A DNA stretch of 64,000 bases from Micromonospora musae (GCF_003626635.1 NZ_RAZT01000009.1:62001-126000); one strand, 5' to 3'. Shown: positions 51,401 through 59,880, counted from the stretch's first letter. Made by a program: numbers and translations. Notes: a model not told the origin generated them from the letters alone.

Positions 51401-52176
51401 CGCCCGCTCCCTCCCGCCGCGCCCGGCAGGGCCAGGTCGGCGTCGTCGATCTCGTCGGCCGGTCCGGTGGCGAGCCGGCCGTGCCGCAGCCGGGCGTCGA
51501 TCGCGTTGACCACGTGGGTCAGCGGCACGGTCAGCGCCAGGTAGAAGAGACCGGCCAGCAGCAGGGCCGACTCGTTGCCGGTGGTGGCCGCGTAGTCCTG
51601 CCCGATCCGGAACAGCTCCCGCTGACTGGCCACCAGACCGAGGAAGTAGACCAGGCTGGAGTCCTTGATGAGCGCGATGAGCTGGTTGACCCAGGCCGGC
51701 AGGACCCGGCGTACGCCCTGCGGGATGATCACCATCCGCATCGCCTCGCCCCAGGAGAAGCCCAACGCCCGGGCACCCTCCAACTGGGCCGCCTCCACCG
51801 ACTGGATTCCGGAGCGGAAGATCTCTCCGATGTAGGCGGCGGCGATCAGGGAGAGCGCCAGAATGCCCAGCGGGTACGGGTTCGGGCCCCACACCTGCAT
51901 ACCGAGCGGCGCCAGGCCGACGCCGATCAGCAGGATGGTCGCGGCGGCCGGCAGCCCCCGGAACACGTCGGTGTAGACCCGCGCCGGCCAGCGCAGCCAC
52001 CGGGTGCGGGAGATGCCGGCGATCGCCAGCAGCATGCCCAGCACCGAGCCGAGCAGAGCGGCGGAGACCGCGAGGATCAGCGTGTTGGGCAGCCCGACGG
52101 TGAGCATCTCGGGCAGCGCCTCGCGCATCGACTCCCAGTCGAAGAACGTCTCCCACAGGGTGCGCAACGGATCCAT
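51397..52176 (-). CDS. Polar amino-acid ABC transporter permease
   Basis: 259 aa, HisM-type permease with about five helices. GLPNTLILAVSAALLGSVLGMLLAI, then EIFRSGIQSVEAAQLEGARALGFS (EAA loop) and PQGVRRVLPAWVNQLIALIKDSSL. The final ~30 residues form a polar tail. Partner of 50657 and 52221. Confidence 0.91.
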   Translation of the reverse strand: MDPLRTLWETFFDWESMREALPEMLTVGLPNTLILAVSAALLGSVLGMLLAIAGISRTRWLRWPARVYTDVFRGLPAAATILLIGVGLAPLGMQVWGPNPYPLGILALSLIAAAYIGEIFRSGIQSVEAAQLEGARALGFSWGEAMRMVIIPQGVRRVLPAWVNQLIALIKDSSLVYFLGLVASQRELFRIGQDYAATTGNESALLLAGLFYLALTVPLTHVVNAIDARLRHGRLATGPADEIDDADLALPGAAGGSGR

Positions 52177-52220
52177 GTCTCGCCTCTCCTACCGTTCCGC
52201 TCGCTCGTCTCGTCGTACCG

Positions 52221-53090
52221 TCAGGACGTGGCCGACGCGGACGCGGTCGGCGCGGCCGGGACCGCCACGGTGCCGCTGCCCGGCTTGAAGTCCGCGGGGA
52301 TCGGCCGGCCCGGGTAGTACTGGGCCTGCAGCCGGCTCCACGTGCCGTCGGCGATCACCTCGTCGAGGCCCTTGTCGAGCGCCTTGCGCAGGGCGTCGTT
52401 CCCCTTCGCCACCGCGTACGCCGTCGGTGCGGGGCTGAGCAGCTTCGCGGCCACGGTGATCTTCCCGCCGCTCTCCGCGGCCGAGGTCTCGCCGATCTCG
52501 GCCGGGGCGATCCAGGCGTCCGCGGTGCCGGCCTTGAGCTGGTTGATCGCGCCGTTGTAGTCCGGCACCCGCACGGGGTCGAGCCCCTTGCCGCTGGCGT
52601 AGTCGTCCTGGACGGTGCCCTGCACGACGACGACCCGCTTCCCGGTCAGCTCGTCGAAGCTCTTGATCGACGAGCCGGCGGGGACGTCGAGTCCGAAGTA
52701 GCCGAAGTCGTACCCGTTGCCGAAGTCCACAGTCTTCTTGCGGGCCTCGGTGATGGTGATCGAGGAGCTGCCCACGTCGAACTTGTGGTTGTTGACCTGG
52801 GCGAGCAGCGCGGAGAAGTCGGTGCCCACGAACTCCACCTTCAGGCCGATCTTCGCAGCGACCGCGCTGAGCAGGTCGTTGTCGAAGCCGGTGAACTTGC
52901 CGTCCTTCAGGTACACGTTCGGCGGGGCGTCGCTGAGCGTGCCGGCGCGCAGCACCCCCGGCTGGAGCAGGTCGTACGGGTTGTCCGCGCCGGCGGAGGA
53001 GTCGTCGCCGCAGGCGGTGAGGGTGGCGGCGCCGAGGATCGCGACCGCGCCGACGGCGACCAACCGGGTCAGGGAAGGAAGGAATCGCAC
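52221..53090 (-). CDS. Polar amino-acid (probably methionine/cystine) substrate-binding lipoprotein
   Basis: 289-aa family-3 binding protein. Lipobox ATLTAC near residue 27; GVLRAGTLSDAPPNVYLKDGKFTGFDNDL; FDVGSSSITITEARKKTVDFGNGY; and AQYYPGRPIP near the end, then an Ala/Ser tail. GTG 53090 follows GGAG by 6-7 nt. The riboswitch and leader peptide upstream imply a sulfur amino-acid ligand. The operon order (SBP, permease, ATPase) is standard. Confidence 0.9.
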   Translation of the reverse strand: MRFLPSLTRLVAVGAVAILGAATLTACGDDSSAGADNPYDLLQPGVLRAGTLSDAPPNVYLKDGKFTGFDNDLLSAVAAKIGLKVEFVGTDFSALLAQVNNHKFDVGSSSITITEARKKTVDFGNGYDFGYFGLDVPAGSSIKSFDELTGKRVVVVQGTVQDDYASGKGLDPVRVPDYNGAINQLKAGTADAWIAPAEIGETSAAESGGKITVAAKLLSPAPTAYAVAKGNDALRKALDKGLDEVIADGTWSRLQAQYYPGRPIPADFKPGSGTVAVPAAPTASASATS

Positions 53091-53196
53091 AGGTGTCTCC
53101 GGGTGTCGGTAAGCGGCGGGGCACGGACGTGCGCCGCCGACGGTGCGCCGGACGGGCACACCGGTGGGAAGTTCGGACTGGCGGGAGAGGTCGCGG

Positions 53197-53334
53197 TCAG
53201 CGCCGCGCGCCGGCGGGACAGCCGGCGCTGCACACCCACATCATGTCGACGTGCCGGCGTCGGGTCAGCGCCGGCGGCCGGGGCCGCCGAACGGACGCGG
53301 GGAGACCGACCGAGATGGGGTGCGGGAACGACAT
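53197..53334 (-). CDS. Short leader peptide gene with HVD...CSA.C motif
   Basis: 45-codon ORF behind an excellent SD (AGGAG, 5 nt before ATG 53334), directly after the riboswitch and 106 nt before the binding-protein gene. The C-terminus LTRRRHVDMMWVCSAGC plus PAGARR matches my recollection of actinobacterial 'putative leader peptides' (RRHVDLxRxxSAxC) found before sulfur-metabolism genes. Two Cys codons near the end could sense Cys-tRNA. Probably regulatory rather than functional as a peptide. An N-terminal extension of ~20 residues before the conserved part is unusual. Confidence 0.65.
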   Translation of the reverse strand: MSFPHPISVGLPASVRRPRPPALTRRRHVDMMWVCSAGCPAGARR

Positions 53335-53339
53335 TGGCT

Positions 53340-53370
53340 CTCCTAGGTCGTTGCTGACCTGGGAACCAGG
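53340..53370 (-). promoter_or_regulatory. Expression platform: mutually exclusive hairpins beside leader SD
   Basis: On the minus strand CCTGG-TTC-CCAGG (53370-53358) and AGGTC-N6-GACCT (53360-53345) share three bases and cannot form together. The second abuts SD AGGAG (53344-53340), so switching could expose or hide ribosome entry at the leader peptide. Confidence 0.5.
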
Positions 53371-53479
53371 CCACGCTTGCACCGGATCGACTCCGGTGCC
53401 CGGTCCTCACCCGGGGCACCCCACCGCGGAGGAGGGTTGCCGGCCAGCAAGCCGGGGCTTGACGCTGGCACTCATGACC
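53369..53479 (-). ncRNA. SAM-IV riboswitch
   Basis: About 111 nt on the minus strand. It begins GGTCATGAGTGCCAGCG, continues AAGCCCCGGCTTGCTGG then CCGGCAACCCTCC, CCGCGGTGGGGTGCCCCGGG, a variable GGCACCGGA/TCCGGTGC hairpin and AAGCG. The first ~70 nt match, almost base for base, the Mycobacterium tuberculosis SAM-IV aptamer as I remember it. GGTCA and the terminal TGGCC close P1. It senses S-adenosylmethionine and would lower expression of the downstream importer when methionine/SAM is ample. Confidence 0.93.
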
Positions 53480-53487
53480 TGCGCAAG

Positions 53488-53493
53488 AGGTTA
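53488..53493 (-). promoter_or_regulatory. -10 box TAACCT of the riboswitch transcript
   Basis: TAACCT on the minus strand puts the transcription start near 53481, one or two bases before the aptamer. TGGACG lies 19 bp upstream as a weak -35. Confidence 0.5.
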
Positions 53494-53744
53494 ACAGCCC
53501 GGTACGGACAGTCGTCCAGCCGTTATGACGACTCTCACGCACGCGGTGATCGCCGGGGCTCCTGCACCCGCCCGGGGTCGGCACGCCGTCGCGGATCGAA
53601 CGGAGCGGAAAGGCCCGACGGTGGCGGGAGGCGCCGGGAACGCCCGGATTCGGGGCGGTCGGCTCGATAAGGTGGCGGGGAGCCCGACGCCGCGGCGCGG
53701 TCGCGGGCCGCCGGTGGTCGGGCCCGTGGAGGGGTGGTGACGTC

Positions 53745-54158
53745 ATGGCAGCGAACCGGGACATCGTCTCCCGGGCCTTCGCGGACTGGTCCGCCGGCTC
53801 CGCCGGCATCACCGACCTCTTCGCCCCGGAGATGCGCTGGGAGATCACCGGCAACTCGGCGGCCTCCCGCGTCTACCGGTCCGCCGAGGAGTTCGTCGAG
53901 CAGGCGTTGCGGCCGTTCGACGCCCGGTTCGGCGCCGACAGCCCGTTCCGTCCGGTGACCGTGCGGGCGATCTACGAGGACGCCGACACGGTGGTGGTGA
54001 TCTGGGACGGCGCCGGTGTCACGGTAGCCGGGGACGCCTACTCCGACACGGTCGCGTGGTTCCTGACCTTCCGCGACGGCAAGGTGGTCGACGGGACCGC
54101 CTTCTTCGACAGCACCGCCTTCAACGGCCTGTGGCGGGGAGTCCAGCCGGCCGGGTGA
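53745..54158 (+). CDS. SnoaL/NTF2-like protein (ketosteroid isomerase-related)
   Basis: 137-aa cone-fold protein. DIVSRAFADWSAGSAGITDLFAPEMRWEITG opens like KSI-related proteins, and TVAWFLTFRDGKVVDGTAFFDSTAFN closes the sheet. Function unknown; limonene-epoxide hydrolase-like, isomerase or ligand-binding roles are possible. ATG 53745 is chosen as the first residue of the conserved fold; GGAGGGGTGG lies upstream. No operon partner. Confidence 0.82.
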   Translation: MAANRDIVSRAFADWSAGSAGITDLFAPEMRWEITGNSAASRVYRSAEEFVEQALRPFDARFGADSPFRPVTVRAIYEDADTVVVIWDGAGVTVAGDAYSDTVAWFLTFRDGKVVDGTAFFDSTAFNGLWRGVQPAG

Positions 54159-54188
54159 CGCACGGGCCGGCGGGGAGCGTCCGCCCGG

Positions 54189-56348
54189 TCACTCGGCGGG
54201 GCGTACTTCGCCGTGGGAACCCTCGGCGTGCAGGTCCCAGTGGCGGCCGAACGCCGGAACGCCGAGCAGCCTGATCGGGCCGATCGACTCCGGGAGGCGC
54301 GGCGCCAGGACCAGCCGGCCGTCGACCGCCTCCAGCCCGAGCAGCGTACGCAGGAAGAGCAGCGGGGCTCCGCTGGCCCAGGCCTGCGGGTTGCACGCCG
54401 TGGGGTAGGGGACCGGCCGCCGCCCGAACCTGCGGTCGTAGCCGGAGAACGCCTCGGGCAACCGGTGCTCGGAGTAGGCGGACGCCTCCATCATGGCCTC
54501 GACGATGCGCTGCGCCGCCTCGTGCTGGCCGTAGCGGGCGAGCCCGGCCGCGATGATCGAGTTGTCGTGCGGCCAGACGGTGCCGACGTGGTAGCCGATG
54601 GGGTTGTAGCCGCTCTCCGCGGTGGAGAGAGTGCGTACGCCCCAGCCGGAGAACATCTCGTCGGACATCAGCTGGGCGGCCACCAGCCGCGCCCGCTCCG
54701 GTGGCACGATGCCGCTCCAGAGCAGATGGCCCATGTTCGACGTCATCGAGTCGATCTGGCGGCCGTCGCCGTCCAGGCCGACCGCGTAGTAGCCGCCGCG
54801 CTCCGGCACCCAGAAGTCGCGGTCGAACCGCTCCTGCAGCGCCGCCGCCTCGGCGCGCAGCCGCTGCGCCGAGGCCGGGTCCCGGATCGGCCCGTCGGCG
54901 AGCTCCGCCATGCGGATCTTCGCGTCGTACGTGTAGCCCTGCGTCTCGCAGGTGGCGATCGGCAGCGTCGGGATGGTCCCGTCGGCGAACTGCACCCCGT
55001 CGGGCGAGTCCCGCCAGCACTGGTTGCCCAGCCCCTCCCGGGACCGGGTCGCGTAGCCGACGTAGCCGTGACCGTGCAGGTCCCCGAACTCGTCGATCCA
55101 GCGCAGGGCGGCCAGGGCGTTCGGCCACAGCTGCTGCACCAGCTCCTCGTCACCGGTCCAGCGCCAGTACTCGGAGAGCAGGACGAGCCAGAGCGCGGTG
55201 GTGTCGGCGCCGCCGTAGTAGGGCTGGTAGGGCTTCAAGCCGAGCTGCGTCAGCTCGCCGCTGCGGAACTCGTGGAAGATCTTCCCGGGCTCCCGGTCGG
55301 TGAAGTCGTCGTGATCCTGCGCCTGATGGGTGGCGAGCACCAGCAGCGTCCCCCGCGCCATCGCGTTGCCGAGCGCGACGGTCTGGTAGCCGGTGATCAA
55401 CGTGTCCCGGCCGAACACGGTCATGAACCAGGGCAGCCCGGCGGCGTGCAGCACCACCGGCTCGCCCCGGATGCGCTTCTCCAGGCGCATCGACGCCAGG
55501 TCGGCGGCGGACTTGCGGTACATCGCGACCATCCGGTCCGAGCCGGCGTCCAGCCTCGGCACGGAGGCCAGCCAGCGGGCCGAGGGGTCCTCGGCGTCAC
55601 GCTCGAAGACGTCGCCGAAGCTGCGGGCGGCCGGCTGGAACTGCTCTTCGCCGCAGTGCAGGGGCACCCGCAGCTCGCACCGCCACGCCTCACCTCGGGA
55701 CAGTCGCAGGTGCCAGACGAGCGAGTCCCCGTCGACCTCGGTCGCCGCCGGCTCGGCCTCCACCCGCACCAGGGCGTAGTAGCTGCCGTTGCGGTAGGCG
55801 AAGCAGAGCGAGGAGCCGTCCCGCTCGTGCCGGCGGACGATCTGCGGGGAGCGGTCCCGGCCGGACTCCTTGATCTCGAACAGGTCGGCGAAGTCGGTGC
55901 CCACGGCGAGCCGCAGCCGCAGCTCGACCGGGTCGGAGCCGAAGTACCGCAGCTCGATGCGCTCGTACATGCCGTCGCCGACGAACCGTTGCCGACGGAC
56001 GCCCACCCGGTTCGGCGGCAGGTCCGGCAGCTCGGTGTTGGCGAGGAAGAAGGCGGCGGAGAACGGGTCGACGGTTCCGGAGCCCAGCACCAGCAGCGGC
56101 GCGTCGTCGAGGGTGAGTTCCCACCGGTCGAGGAAGCGGGTGTCGTCGTGCACCAGCCCACCGATGGTGCCCTTCGGCACGTCCCCCGAGGCGTTGGAGA
56201 ACATGAACGTGCGGCCCTCGAGCACGCCCACGGCGTCCGGCCCGAGCTCCGGCGGCAGGTCGCGGCAGGCCCCGCTGGCCACCCGCTCGACGGAGTCCAC
56301 GTCCGGCCACGGCTGCGCCGGTGTGCGTCGTCGTTCCGCAGCCGTCAC
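54189..56348 (-). CDS. Glycogen-debranching-type amylo-alpha-1,6-glucosidase family protein
   Basis: 719 aa. N-terminal glycogen-debranching beta domain at about 30-235 (GRTFMFSNASGDVPKGTIGGLVHDDTRFLDRW). (alpha/alpha)6 catalytic domain at about 275-690: WFMTVFGRDTLITGYQTVALG, GKIFHEFRSGEL, YYGGADTTALWLVLL, NQCWRDSPDGVQFADG, GYHVGTVWPHDNSIIAAGLARYG and ACNPQAWASGAPL. The Glu/Asp acids of the GH63/GH133-like fold lie in these segments. Cytoplasmic, no signal. Acts on glycogen or trehalose-related alpha-glucans by family. Start GTG 56348. Confidence 0.85.
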   Translation of the reverse strand: MTAAERRRTPAQPWPDVDSVERVASGACRDLPPELGPDAVGVLEGRTFMFSNASGDVPKGTIGGLVHDDTRFLDRWELTLDDAPLLVLGSGTVDPFSAAFFLANTELPDLPPNRVGVRRQRFVGDGMYERIELRYFGSDPVELRLRLAVGTDFADLFEIKESGRDRSPQIVRRHERDGSSLCFAYRNGSYYALVRVEAEPAATEVDGDSLVWHLRLSRGEAWRCELRVPLHCGEEQFQPAARSFGDVFERDAEDPSARWLASVPRLDAGSDRMVAMYRKSAADLASMRLEKRIRGEPVVLHAAGLPWFMTVFGRDTLITGYQTVALGNAMARGTLLVLATHQAQDHDDFTDREPGKIFHEFRSGELTQLGLKPYQPYYGGADTTALWLVLLSEYWRWTGDEELVQQLWPNALAALRWIDEFGDLHGHGYVGYATRSREGLGNQCWRDSPDGVQFADGTIPTLPIATCETQGYTYDAKIRMAELADGPIRDPASAQRLRAEAAALQERFDRDFWVPERGGYYAVGLDGDGRQIDSMTSNMGHLLWSGIVPPERARLVAAQLMSDEMFSGWGVRTLSTAESGYNPIGYHVGTVWPHDNSIIAAGLARYGQHEAAQRIVEAMMEASAYSEHRLPEAFSGYDRRFGRRPVPYPTACNPQAWASGAPLLFLRTLLGLEAVDGRLVLAPRLPESIGPIRLLGVPAFGRHWDLHAEGSHGEVRPAE

Positions 56349-56506
56349 GTGCCCCCCAGCCGGCGGTACCGAGCCTGCCCTTACCGCGACCCTATGTCCG
56401 GGCGCCCCGCCGCCGTGGCGGCATTGACCAAGATGACACGCCGCTGGATAGATGAATCTGGATCGGTTTGGTAGCGTCGGCGAGTCCGCGCGAAGAGGGA
56501 GGCTCG

Positions 56507-56827
56507 ATGCCGGGAACGCTCCTGCGCGCCGCCGCCGTGGCCGTGGCGGCCGTGCTGTCGGTTCCGCTCGGGGCGGGCGCCGCCCACGCCGATCCGGTCG
56601 TGCCCCGGCACGCCGTCGTCACCTGCCAGAGCGCCAGCTTCTACGCGAACTACGACTCCGCCGGCGGGCCGGTGGGGCTGAAGCGGGTGCTGGGCCACGG
56701 CGACAAGATCGGCCACACGCCGGGCGCCCACCCCGTCTACAACGGCTGGGCCGCCTCCTTCGACTTCGGTCCGAACGACTGGGGCTATCTGCGCATCGAG
56801 TGCGTCGGGGGGTACGACTCGTGGTGA
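56507..56827 (+). CDS. Small secreted protein with SH3-like features
   Basis: 106 aa. Signal peptide to about residue 29 (GAGAAHA-DP). The mature 77 residues contain two Cys (VVTCQSASFYANYDSAGGPVG and YLRIECVGG), a spacing seen in small bacterial SH3-like secreted proteins of actinomycetes. SD AGAGGGAGG precedes ATG 56507. Overlaps the next secreted gene by 4 bp, so the pair is co-translated. Function unknown. Confidence 0.72.
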   Translation: MPGTLLRAAAVAVAAVLSVPLGAGAAHADPVVPRHAVVTCQSASFYANYDSAGGPVGLKRVLGHGDKIGHTPGAHPVYNGWAASFDFGPNDWGYLRIECVGGYDSW

Positions 56828-57108
56828 GAGCGCATCGGCGCGCGGGCGTCGTCGTCACCGCCGCCGCGCTGGTCGCGAGCGCGGCCGCTACCCCGGCGCG
56901 GGCCGCGTACGGCACGGTCGGCGAGCGGGAGACCGTCTGCGCGGTCGACCTCTTCGTCCGTACCCAACCCAACGGCGCCTGGATGGGCACCCTGTACCAG
57001 GGCCAGACGTTCCTCGTCGAGGGGCCGCGCAGCGGCGGTTACGTCTACGGCTTCGCCTACGGGCACATCAACCGACGCGGCTGGGTCCAGGACGGCTGGT
57101 TCTGCTGA
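56824..57108 (+). CDS. Small secreted SH3-like protein, partner of the preceding gene
   Basis: 94 aa. Signal peptide ends PARA-AY near residue 27. Mature part: ETVCAVDLFVRTQPNGAWMGTLYQGQTFLVEG, HINRRGWVQDGWFC, again with two Cys probably disulfide-bonded end to end. GTG 56824 overlaps the previous TGA (GTGA); GTG 56821 is an alternative. SH3b-like domains bind peptidoglycan or peptides, but the ligand here is unknown. Confidence 0.75.
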   Translation: MRAHRRAGVVVTAAALVASAAATPARAAYGTVGERETVCAVDLFVRTQPNGAWMGTLYQGQTFLVEGPRSGGYVYGFAYGHINRRGWVQDGWFC

Positions 57109-57308
57109 CCGTCCCGCCGGGCTTCGAACCCGTCCCGGCCCCGTACCGGCCAACGGGGCGCGCGCGACGCTGACCTCCCCGTCCCCACCGAGCCCCGCAC
57201 CCGCACCGGTGATCCGCCGCGCGCTGCGCCCGTTCGGCCTCCCCGACCCGTGCCCAACCGCCACAGTGGTGACGGAACGGTCACCGCGGCGACGGCGGGG
57301 GGTGCTAC

Positions 57309-58883
57309 GTGGAGGGGCTGGTGCTTCTCGTGGTGCTGGCCGTCACCGTGATCGTCGGAACCACCATCGGCGGTCGGTACCGGGTCGCGCCGCCGGTCCT
57401 GCTCATCGGCATGGGCGCGCTGCTGGCCCTGATCCCGCCGCTGTCGCACGTGGTGCTCCAGCCCGAGGTGGTGCTGGTGCTCTTCCTGCCGGCGATCCTC
57501 TACCGGGAGGCCCTGACGACCAGCCTGCGCGAGATCCGCGCCAACCTGGTCGTCATCAGCCTGCTCGCCGTGGTGCTGGTGGGGCTCACGATGCTCACCG
57601 TGTCGTTCGCCGCGCAGGCGCTCGGCGTCAATCCGGCGGCGGCCTGGGTGCTCGGCGCCGTGCTGGCCCCCACCGACGCCGCCGCGGTCTCCGGCCTCGC
57701 CAAGCGAATGCCGCGCCGGCTGCTCACCACCCTGCACGCGGAGAGCCTGATCAACGACGGTACGGCGCTGGTGCTCTTCTCCGTCACCGTCGGCCTGCTC
57801 GCCGGCGGCACCGTGCCGTCGGCGCTGGAACTGGCCGGGGAGTTCAGCCTCTCGTTCGTCGGTGGCATCGTCGCCGGGCTGGTCGTCAGCGGTCTGGTGG
57901 TGCTGGCGCGCCGCCGCATCGACGACCCGATGCGCGAGGGAGCGCTCAGCGTGCTGACCCCGTTCGCCGCGTTCCTGCTGGCCGAGCAGGCGCACGCGAG
58001 CGGCGTACTGGCGGTGGTGGTGGCCGGGCTGGTGCTCTCGTACGCCGGGCCGCGGGTGATCCGGGCCCGTTCCCGGCTGGTGGCGTTCTCCTTCTGGGAC
58101 CTCTCCACGTTCCTGATCAACGGCGCGCTCTTCGTGCTGCTCGGAATGCAGATTCCCCGGGCGATCCGCAGCGTCACCAGCGTCTCCTTCGGGCGGGCGG
58201 CGGTCATCGCGACGGTCGTGACGCTGGTGGTGGTGCTGACCCGGGGCGCGTGGATCCTCCTGTCGCCGTACGCCCTGCGCGCGGTCGACCGCCGCGAGTC
58301 GCAGCGCGCTGCCCGGGTGGGGTACCGGATCCGGATCGTCGCCACCTGGACCGGATTCCGCGGCGCGGTCTCGCTCGCGGCCGCACTGGCCGTCCCGCTG
58401 ACCGCACACGGGCACCAGGTCCTGGAGCGAGATCTGATCATCTTCTGCACCGCCACGGCGATCCTGGCGATCATGTTGGTTCAGGGCACCACCCTGCCGC
58501 TGATCATCCGCTGGGCGGGCCTCACCGGGGATCCGAAGCGGTTCGAGGAGGTGCGGCGGGCCCGCGTACGGGCCGGACAGGCGGGGTTGTCGGCGTTGCC
58601 GGAGATCGCCGCGCGGGTCGGCGCGGACGACGACGTGGCGGGTCGGGTCCGCACGGACTACGAGGCCCTCCTCGAGGACATCCAGAGCGCGGAGCAGGAG
58701 GGGGGCCCGCCACGGGCCAGCGAGCGGGAGCGGCAGCTGCGGCTGGGCCTGATCGAGCACAAACGCCGGGAGATCACCCGGATGCGTGACGCCAACGAGA
58801 TCGACGACGTCGTGCTGCGTGACCTCCAGGCCGCGCTGGACATCGAGGAGATCCGGCTGCTCGGGCCGGAGGCGCCGCAGTAG
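57309..58883 (+). CDS. CPA1-family Na+(K+)/H+ antiporter
   Basis: 524 aa, about 12 membrane helices to residue ~415, then a cytosolic helical tail rich in Glu/Arg. Ion-binding region LGAVLAPTDAAAVSGLAKRMP and ESLINDGTALVLFSVTV (the essential Asn-Asp pair of CPA1), plus ATWTGFRGAVSLAAALAVPL. Imports protons in exchange for Na+ or K+. GTG 57309 follows a G-rich run. 36 bp before the SDR gene and possibly co-transcribed. Confidence 0.9.
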   Translation: MEGLVLLVVLAVTVIVGTTIGGRYRVAPPVLLIGMGALLALIPPLSHVVLQPEVVLVLFLPAILYREALTTSLREIRANLVVISLLAVVLVGLTMLTVSFAAQALGVNPAAAWVLGAVLAPTDAAAVSGLAKRMPRRLLTTLHAESLINDGTALVLFSVTVGLLAGGTVPSALELAGEFSLSFVGGIVAGLVVSGLVVLARRRIDDPMREGALSVLTPFAAFLLAEQAHASGVLAVVVAGLVLSYAGPRVIRARSRLVAFSFWDLSTFLINGALFVLLGMQIPRAIRSVTSVSFGRAAVIATVVTLVVVLTRGAWILLSPYALRAVDRRESQRAARVGYRIRIVATWTGFRGAVSLAAALAVPLTAHGHQVLERDLIIFCTATAILAIMLVQGTTLPLIIRWAGLTGDPKRFEEVRRARVRAGQAGLSALPEIAARVGADDDVAGRVRTDYEALLEDIQSAEQEGGPPRASERERQLRLGLIEHKRREITRMRDANEIDDVVLRDLQAALDIEEIRLLGPEAPQ

Positions 58884-58919
58884 CGGAGGGTACGGGTCGG
58901 TGAAGGAGAGGAGAGCACG

Positions 58920-59798
58920 GTGGACGAGGCGGGGAGCAGCACGCCGCTGCACGGGCGCGTCGCCGTGGTCACCGGTGCGGCGCGCGGCATCGGGCGGGCC
59001 GCCGCGGTCGCGTTGGCCCGGGCCGGCGCCGACGTCGCCGGAGTGGACATCGCGGGGCCGGTGAGCCCGATCCTGGACTACCCGCCGGCCACCGGCGCGG
59101 ACCTCGACGAGACGGGCCGGCAGGTCGAGGCGTACGGGCGGCGCTGGCTTGTGCTCACCGCCGACCAGCGCGACGTCCGGCAGGTGCGGGCGGTCGCCGA
59201 CCGGGTCAGTGACGGGTGGGGCGGGGTGGACATCGTCTTCGCCAACGCCGGCATCCAGGCGTTCAAGCCGCTGCTGGAGATGACCGACCCCGACTGGCAC
59301 GACCAGATCGACGTGAACTTGACCGGTACGGCAAACGTGCTGCGGGTCTTCGCGCCGCTGCTGCTGCGCCGTGGCGGCGGCCGGATCATCGTCACCTCCT
59401 CCACCCAGGGCCACCACGGCACCAAGTTCGGCGCGGCGTACTCGGCGTCGAAGTGGGGCATCATCGGTCTGATGAAGTCGGCGGCGCTGGAGTTCGGCGC
59501 GTACGGCATCACGGTCAACGCGGTGATCCCGGGGCTGGTGGACACGGCGTTGACCCGGCACCAGGACCGGTACGCGCAGGCGCTCGCCGAGGCGGGGCGT
59601 ACCCCGTCGGGTGACGTGACCCGGGACGAGCCGGCCGCGGTGGAGGCGCTGCGCGCCCGTACGCCGCTGGGCGTGCCGTGGGTCGCGCCGGAGGACGTGG
59701 CGCCGCTGGTGGTCTTCCTCGCCTCGGACGACGCCCGGATGGTCAGCGGCACCGCCTTCGCCGCCACCGCAGGCGACAGCGCCCACACCACCCCCTGA
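58920..59798 (+). CDS. SDR-family oxidoreductase, probably mycofactocin-coupled
   Basis: 292 aa. Rossmann motif VVTGAARGIGRAAAVALARAGADV, NAG in FANAGIQ, catalytic Ser in TSSTQGHHG and Tyr-x3-Lys in YSASKWG. The insert GADLDETGRQVEAYGRRWLVLTADQRD resembles mycofactocin-coupled SDRs, in which NAD is retained and re-oxidised by mycofactocin. No mft genes lie in the window, so this is tentative. GTG 58920 follows GGAGAGGAGAG. Alcohol substrate unknown. Confidence 0.85.
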   Translation: MDEAGSSTPLHGRVAVVTGAARGIGRAAAVALARAGADVAGVDIAGPVSPILDYPPATGADLDETGRQVEAYGRRWLVLTADQRDVRQVRAVADRVSDGWGGVDIVFANAGIQAFKPLLEMTDPDWHDQIDVNLTGTANVLRVFAPLLLRRGGGRIIVTSSTQGHHGTKFGAAYSASKWGIIGLMKSAALEFGAYGITVNAVIPGLVDTALTRHQDRYAQALAEAGRTPSGDVTRDEPAAVEALRARTPLGVPWVAPEDVAPLVVFLASDDARMVSGTAFAATAGDSAHTTP

Positions 59799-59819
59799 CC
59801 CCCTCGGGGGCCTGTCCCC

Positions 59820-59880
59820 GTCGATCGTGAGGTTGACGGGGGAGTGGATCTCCACATCCCCCGCCAACCTCATGATCGAC
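59820..59880. repeat. 61-nt intergenic hairpin repeat, copy B
   Basis: Arms GTCGATCGTGAGGTTGACGG and its partner ending CTCATGATCGAC differ at two positions. The inner GTGGA-TC-TCCAC also pairs. Lies between convergent SDR and beta-helix genes; same length as copy A (46063-46123). May act as a terminator for both. Confidence 0.8.

Noticed and set aside
53494..53744. Promoter or small ORF in the region between the riboswitch promoter and the SnoaL-like gene
   Set aside because: TAAGGT at 53668-53673 fits TANNNT but has no -35 at a usable distance; open frames there lack SDs and domains.
56424..56474. TTGACC and TAGCGT boxes as a promoter for the small secreted pair
   Set aside because: Spacing between any -35/-10 combination is poor, so no promoter was called.
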